NCBI GenBank assembly: GCA_905250125.1 | Contig: CAJNOL010000543.1 | Coordinates: forward strand, 5,367 to 69,366 | DNA: 64,000 nt | Origin: Rotaria sordida | Taxonomy: Eukaryota; Rotifera; Eurotatoria; Philodinida; Philodinidae | Direction of reading: 5' to 3' | Shown here: piece after piece, positions 58,601 to 64,000 of the stretch | How positions within the stretch are numbered: the first letter of the stretch is position 1 | Layout: every line of letters starts with the position of its first letter | The notes under the pieces: model-generated | Told to the model about the DNA's origin: nothing | Seen by the model: the letters and a program-made list of their open reading frames with translations, nothing else | Database searches by the model: none | Position numbers and translations under genes: made by a program

Positions 58601-60123
58601 CAAATCAATATTTTTTGGAATTAGCAAGTGTAAATTTTTTCTGTGAATCGGAACCGTTCGTCCTAAATTACGAATACAACATCCACGGAAACAACTCCAA
58701 CATAGTATCGGCGTGCAGCAATGAATTAGGAATGAACAGAAATCACATGGATCTTTTGGATCACAACAAAAATAATATTATTGAAGAATAAGAAGATGAT
58801 GAAGCAAACTTTCATAATGACTACTTTAATGCTTTCGATTCGAATATTCTTGTAAATTGAAATCGGAATCGTCAATCTCAACTCTAACCCCCGAATCGAG
58901 TATCCCTAGTCTGTTACGATGTGTAATAATCTCTAGCTAGCATCTATCACAGTCTGTCTTGAATGGGAAGTCGATAGAGCCCGTCAGATAGATCCAGACT
59001 CGACTGAAGGAATGGGTGCAAATTTCTATGTCTATACTCTAACACTCGTTTTTTTTTATCGTATTTCACAAAAGAAAATATTTTATTCGATTTACTTTTG
59101 AGTTAATAATATATATTTTTTTAATCGAAGTTGAACGAGCCACATACGAAAATTTTTTTGTAAAATCAATACTGGACAAAAGTGTGATTGAATATGATTG
59201 ACTTGTTTAAAAAGTTGTTGAATCATTTGACGTTCAGTACTTAATGTTGAGTTCTAGAAAAAAGAAACAATGAGCAAAATAGAAAATAATGCAGATGTTT
59301 AATTAATTATTCATTTATTTTTCTTACTTTACCAGTTGGAACATATAAATTTAATTTAAATACATTTGAATATGCTGCATAAGGTTCAGGAAAATTAGTT
59401 TTTTCTATAATTTCATCATCAGCAATTACATATGTATCTAATGCCTTAAAAATTAAAATCGATTCAAAAACAAAAACAAAAAGAACACTAAAAAAAATAT
59501 TTAATTAATTTTAATTTACTTTTAAAGACCAAATACTATTAACAACGTGATGTCGATAATTTTTTTTTAAACTTAATGGTGTATCATAAAGTGTAAGAAT
59601 TTCGACAACCGGTGCATAAGCAAGAAATTTAACATCATCATATGATGATAAAAGATTATCATGTAAATAAAGAACTTTTAATTGTAACATGTGTTTCCAG
59701 TATTTTCCATCAGGTAATTGATTAATCTAAAATGAAATAAGAAATTTTTTTTTCATATGATGTTATTTTTCTTATGTATTGTCATACTCGATTTGAATGT
59801 AAATCAAGTTTAATTAATTGTCGACAATTAATAATAAGACTATCAATTGTTTCAATAAAATTTGAATTTAAATCACATATTTGTATATGTTTAAATTGTC
59901 CAATATCACCAATTGAATTTAATTGTAATCTCGATAATGGTAATACAAATATACCTGATGCTAGAGCTGGACGTAAATGATTTTGATAAGATTCAAGAAA
60001 AGCAAGTGTTGGTTCTTGTAAAAATTGTTCATTAACTTTTATTATTGATTGATTTGGATTTTGTCGAGTTGAAGCTATTACTGATTCAGCAATAGGTGGA
60101 GATGGATCACGTTGAATATTCAT
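55610..60123 (-). CDS. LRRIQ3: LRRIQ3-like leucine-rich repeat / IQ protein
   Basis: Seven exons (59788..60123, 59520..59726, 59328..59444, 59096..59253, 58378..58504, 57772..58308, 55610..56230) give 700 aa with matching phases; vertebrate LRRIQ3 is a little shorter. Residues about 65-160 are leucine-rich repeats (IGQFKHIQICDLNSN, LIKLDLHSNR, LQLKVLYLHDN). The segment SLKKNYRHHVVNSIWSLKAL followed by DTYVIADDEIIE is the strongly conserved stretch after the LRRs in LRRIQ3, and CPVLILQKNFRMWLVQ (about 245-260) is an IQ-type calmodulin-binding motif. The rest (about 316-700) is a charged coiled coil rich in Arg, Gln and Glu (for example RRALSNIERKQLDVQAM). LRRIQ3 is a ciliary/testis-enriched protein of poorly known role, probably an axonemal component. 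Intron 6 (1.5 kb) contains the ACCGGT-rich repeat; intron 4 also has non-coding filler. Confidence 0.85.
56470..56850. repeat. ACCGGT-rich dispersed repeat, copy 2 (in LRRIQ3 intron)
   Basis: Starts 'gagatggaaccggtataggttaccaactgg', continues 'gaccggtcattactgatag' and, after an AT-rich middle, 'gatatggaactggtactggtcgtcaaaaatacagaccagttcc.atatctgtcct'. The ends are partly inverted with respect to each other. Related to 46055-46215. Confidence 0.6.
57360..57560. other. GC-rich island in LRRIQ3 intron 6
   Basis: A compact, unusually GC-rich stretch (GGGTCGGCTAACCAACC, CACCCTCCGTTGCCTATGG, CACCGGAGCATGAG, TAGCCGCTGCCGTC). It does not fold into a tRNA cloverleaf that I can find and has no open frame of note. 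Possibly a fragment of a mobile element or inserted foreign sequence. Confidence 0.4.
58505..59095. other. LRRIQ3 intron 4
   Basis: 591-base intron. A short repeat 'tctgtc.tg' occurs near both ends (58565-58590, 58950) and 'agcccgtcagatagatcc' near 58980 recalls 'agcccgtcgcgtc' in the MDM1 intron MITE. No coding content; the plus-strand open frame at 58546-58791 is not supported. Confidence 0.35.
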
Positions 60124-60958
60124 TCTTCTAGAATTCTAAAGTTTGTTCTCTTTTTTTAACAATCACTCGATCAACAACCACATTGTTTTTGTGTTAGAAA
60201 TATTTCAAGTAAATAATGTTTCCTTTTATCGGTTGCTCTTAAAAACAGAACGAGTAAACGAAGAAGAAAAAAACGATCTTCTTGCTGCCACCATTTACAT
60301 CGCTGCTTTGATTTAAGTTGCAATGCAACAATAATAAGAAATGAATCAATAAGCAAATAAAAGATGCCGCAGAATATCAAGCTAACATTTCGAATTAAAA
60401 TTATGATAAAAAAAAAGAAAATCATAATTTTTGTACATTAATTCGAATCATATCCATACAATATGTAACTGAATTGGCATTACATATACTTCAAGATCTT
60501 TGCCGAGTAATTCATTTATTATCCGTGCAACGGAACTAATCAACAATGAAAATTTTATTCATACTATTTGTAAGTTTATCAATCCAATAAATCAGATAGA
60601 CATATGTCATCATATATCAATAATATTTCATAATCAAATGTCAGAATGATATCGATGAGAGTATAATGAATGAGTTTAGCTGTTCCTCACCTATCTCAGA
60701 AAAAATTACGATTATATAAAATGTAAATTAATTATGACTAAAGATTATTGTAGATTTTTCTTCTGTGTAAGATCTGTTATCATTATATTTCGACAAAAAA
60801 GTCAAGGACGAAAATACCACAAAAACATACCGATGGCTCACAAAGTATTAACCTAAGTATTATGTTGACTTCTATTGTCTTACCTTCTTCTTTACTGTTT
60901 TATAGTAAATATTATTCGATCCAGATAATCTCATATGTCTCGTCGAAATCAATGATCG
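60124..60958. other. Upstream region of LRRIQ3-like gene
   Basis: Contains the promoter of the minus-strand LRRIQ3-like gene. A site reading GTTTTTAAGAGCAAC on the minus strand (60232-60246), about 110 bases above the start codon, has a perfect right X-box half (RGYAAC) and a weak left half. Otherwise AT-rich. Confidence 0.35.
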
Positions 60959-61630
60959 AGCCGATAAATGACTATCCAATTAATTGTAAACTATTCGTAC
61001 AAGGAAATATATCCAAATGTCAAATCACTTTTGAGTCAGGACTATGTGTATCATGTAGATCATAATAAGCTATGAATATTCTGAGAAAGAGTTTGCACTA
61101 TTGGTTTATTGCTGCTGAAATACGGCATTTTCTAGTATAATATTGTAGTTCCCTTCAGAAACACCAAGATAATTCAATTTCGAATTTCGACTTAAAACTT
61201 TGCGTAGACACAAGTCTTAGCGAGAATTGCTTGTTGTGAAAGTATCAGATCATTTTATTTTTGCCTATCCTAAGATACGACTATAGTAAAAGCACATTTT
61301 TAACTTCAGTTATATACACCGATATTCTTATTTCAGAATAGAAGTAATTAAAAGAATTTATAACTTCCACAATAAACTATTCTTGTTAAAGTCTTGCTCA
61401 GTGCAAAGTTTCTAGTCGAAATTTGAAATTCAATTATATTGGTGTTCTCGAGAGGAACCACGACATTGTACTAAAAAATGCAATATCTCGGCAGTGATAA
61501 ACCAATAGTGTAAACTTTTTTTTCAAGGAACTCATTAGAATCTATATGATGCAGATAGTTTTGACTCAAAAATGATTTGACACTTGGATATGTGCCCTCG
61601 ATAGAAAGTTGATCAACGGTTGTATAAACC
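60959..61630. mobile_element. Foldback element
   Basis: Arms of about 300 bp are inverted around a centre near 61295: 'tatccaaatgtcaaatcacttttgagtca' (61010) pairs with its complement near 61570-61600; 'cactattggtttat' (61089) with 'ataaaccaatagtg' (61497); 'aatttcgacttaaaactttgc' (61184) with its complement near 61405-61425. It shares the 'tcattagaatctatatgatgcagatag' block with the element at 28424-29262. Non-coding; the small open frames are artefacts. Confidence 0.8.
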
Positions 61631-62812
61631 GGAGAAGTTTTTTGTTTTTTTATTTGTACTTTTATTGCTGAACAACAATCAACACAGCATCTTTGTATTC
61701 GATTTTTCATTCCATTTGTTCCACATAGAATTATTAGTAAAAGTTATGTATTACCATCATGCATTATCTTCATTCTTTTTCACAAATGCCATCATGAAAT
61801 TGTTTTCATTATCCTTTGTTATTGATGAAAGCAATGCTTTTGATCATTGATCAATTCCTAATCCATTGGATAATTAATCTTCTCTTATTCAACAAATTTC
61901 TCTATCAACTCAAAATAATGTTCTATCTTGTAACATTACACAGCTTCAAACTATACATGATCTAATCTGATCATCCTCAGTAGATTGTCCTTAATGCCAT
62001 ACTTTAATTTAAATTTTCCATTACAAATATTAATATATTTAATTTGTACTAATAATATATTATGATTCAATAGGAATATAACTTGACATTGAAAATAGTA
62101 TATATATGATAATATTTAATTGGATAAATATGATTAGAAGTGCTTTTTTTGCTTTAAATCAAATTCTAAAAATAAAATTAAATCGAAATAATACCCACTG
62201 AGATTTATATTCAAAAACTTTACCATGACAAAAAAAATGCAAAGATTTTATCAATTTTTTTTAATGGAGGAAAAGTCTTAATAAAAACTACAAAAAAAAC
62301 ATAACAAAAAAAATTTGAACGATCAATAATTGATATGTTCCTAGTTAACTGCCATATGTTAATCTAGATCAAGTCTAACAATATACATAATGATCTGTAT
62401 TTTAAAAATAAATACGGGATTATATCAATAACAAGGATTAGATGACCTATATAATTCATTCTTCCTACGTTTTATGTTTTTTTTACGGTTGTCGAAAAGT
62501 ATTTTTAAATTTGAATACGAAAAAAGTCAAGTTTGAATTTTGTATTAAGTATAAAATGAAGTTGGTTAACCTTCTATTGGGATCATTTACAATTGTACAT
62601 AGATATATCGCCAAATGTCAATCAATAAGTAGACGTCAAGGATATTGTTCTTTAATGTATATTTATAAATGCACGAATATTTATTCATGGATTAAAGATC
62701 TATTTAAACGTACGAGAAGCGTAAAACTCCTTGCATTTTTATAACTATAAGTATCATCTTCATCTTACATTCGAATTCAATATATCGAAATACATTCATA
62801 CAAAACATTATC
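61631..62812. other. Intergenic, upstream of hevein/expansin-like gene
   Basis: AT-rich DNA without a supported gene. An open frame at 62442-62744 has little coding character. The promoter of the next gene should lie near 62740-62812. Confidence 0.4.
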
Positions 62813-64000
62813 ATGTACGTCGCTGGTTGTATTAGTCTTTTACTACTTTCACTTGTGAATAGTGCTGGTAAGTTTGAGAAAAATTTAAAAAAAACAACAA
62901 TAGATTTTTGTTTATAAATAATTATACGATTTCTTCTAGCTGGGAATTGTTTAATAACTGGATATTGTGGTGTTGGTCTTTGCTGTTCAGCATTTGGTGT
63001 TTGTGGTTCAGGTGCTCAACATTGTGGTTCATCGGCTTCTGTGTATCCAGGATGGACAGGTACACCACATGTTGGTGGTGATTGTCGTATTGTAGGTTGT
63101 GGAGCTGGTTATTGTTGTTCACCTTATGGCTAGTATGTATTTTGTTTATTTGAAATATTTTTTTTCTATACGATAGATTTCTAATGAATTAGTTGTGGAC
63201 AAACGCCTGAATATTGTGGTGGTCCTACTACTGTTGTTGTTGTACCTGCTCCTAATGCAGGTCAATGTCGAGTAACTGGTTGTCCAGCTGGTTCATGCTG
63301 TTCACAATATGGATAGTAAGTTACGCTTTTTTTATTATAAAAGAAAGAAAATATTTATATGAAATTTGATTATTTTAATCTATATAGTTGTGGAGCTACA
63401 GCCGCTTATTGTGGAACTGTTTCTTATGGTAATTGTGGTGCTACATCATGTGGTGCGGGTCTTTGTTGTACACGATATGGATAGTATGTAGATTCATTTA
63501 TATTTCTATTTGATAATCAATTCTTTTTTTTGTTTTTGAATAATTCTAGCTGTGGTACAATTGGTGTTTATTGTGCATTTCAAAAATCATCAGGTGATAA
63601 TGAACCAGTATCACTTGAAGGTGAATTTAAAGGACAAGCGACGTATTACAATGATACCAAGGTTGGTTCACAATACTCAACATGTGGTATTGAACGAGGA
63701 CAATCATTGGATGAAAATGATAAAAAAATTTATGGTGCTGCACTTAATCAGATACAATTCGATCCATATACTATCAATGGTATTCCAAGTACAAATCCAA
63801 TCTGTCAAAAGAAAGCTATAATCAAAGGTCTAAAAGGTGAAATAATAGTTCGATTTATTGATCGATGTCCTGATTGTAAAACAGGTACATATATTTTTAT
63901 TAGATTACGTGTGTGTATGTATGTTTTTTCTTATTTTCATATTTTTTTTTTCTTAGGTGATGTTGCTTTAACAGAAGAAGCATTTATTGCAATTGCTGGA
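62813..64000 (+). CDS. Secreted chitin-binding / expansin-like protein (partial)
   Basis: Six exons are visible: 62813..62867, 62940..63132, 63193..63315, 63388..63483, 63550..63884 and 63957..64000, the last cut by the window end; phases agree throughout. Exon 1 encodes a signal peptide (MYVAGCISLLLLSLVNSAG). Four hevein-type (ChtBD1) chitin-binding modules follow, each carrying the CxxxGC(G/P)xGxCCxxYGYCG pattern (for example GCGAGYCCSPYGYCG), with three of the introns falling at the same place, in the YG(Y) codon of a module. Then comes a double-psi beta-barrel domain of the RlpA/expansin/barwin type (GQATYYNDTKVGSQYSTCG, NPICQKKAIIKG, IVRFIDRCPDCKTGDVALTE), which in expansin-like proteins loosens wall polysaccharides and carries the Asp of DRC. 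Together: a secreted wall-binding and loosening protein acting on chitin or cellulose. The combination is best known from fungi and plants, so horizontal origin is inferred, with introns gained later. Confidence 0.88.

Noticed and set aside
1..64000. CRISPR arrays, bacterial operons, prophage or rRNA genes
   Set aside because: None seen; spliced genes and eukaryotic families show this is a nuclear animal genome.

Overview
The window looks like a chromosome-scale piece of a small-genome invertebrate, most probably a bdelloid rotifer (Adineta/Rotaria type). Reasons: AT-rich DNA with compact genes and many 50-100 bp GT-AG introns; clear animal ciliary/centriolar genes (MDM1-like, LRRIQ3-like) beside enzymes that look bacterial or fungal (monoacylglycerol-lipase-like hydrolase, GH128 glucanase, isopenicillin-N-synthase-like dioxygenase, hevein-plus-expansin-like protein); and a perfect (TGTGGG)9 tract, which is the telomere repeat I recall for bdelloids. 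Foreign genes mixed with telomere-like DNA and transposons is the known arrangement of bdelloid subtelomeres. The species itself is an inference.

Layout. 0-16.4 kb is an accessory region: an intronless alpha/beta hydrolase (-), an inverted-repeat Tc1-like element, short-repeat patches, a broken FN3 gene fragment, a PAN-PAN-GH128 secreted glucanase (+), an intronless 2OG-Fe(II) oxygenase (+), a telomere-like G-rich tract, a GGAATTCC-rich foldback element, and a multi-exon secreted Cys-rich protein (+). 16.4-20.3 kb holds only minisatellites and foldback elements. 20.3-34.5 kb is a core-gene block: MDM1-like (-, 16 exons, 719 aa), a divergent partner of unknown function sharing a 263 bp promoter (+, 5 exons, 368 aa), and a RNF24/RNF122-like membrane RING-H2 E3 ligase (-). 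34.5-43.3 kb is gene-poor with two long-inverted-repeat elements. 43.3-45.3 kb is a Ser/Thr-rich unknown gene (+, 6 exons). 45.3-51.6 kb is gene-poor. 51.6-60.1 kb carries a PKA/PRKX-type AGC kinase (-, 5 exons) and an LRRIQ3-like LRR/IQ/coiled-coil protein (-, 7 exons). The window ends inside a secreted four-hevein-module plus double-psi-barrel protein (+).

Gene models were assembled by hand from splice signals. Every complete multi-exon model gives a total coding length divisible by three with matching intron phases; single-base boundary errors remain possible in homopolymer runs. MDM1 and LRRIQ3 fit centriole/cilium biology, and X-box-like sites lie in their upstream regions. The secreted glucanase and the hevein/expansin-like protein fit digestion or recognition of fungal, algal or plant walls. 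At least eight long-inverted-repeat (foldback) elements, several sharing an internal motif, and at least seven telomere-like G/C hairpins give the window its repeat character.
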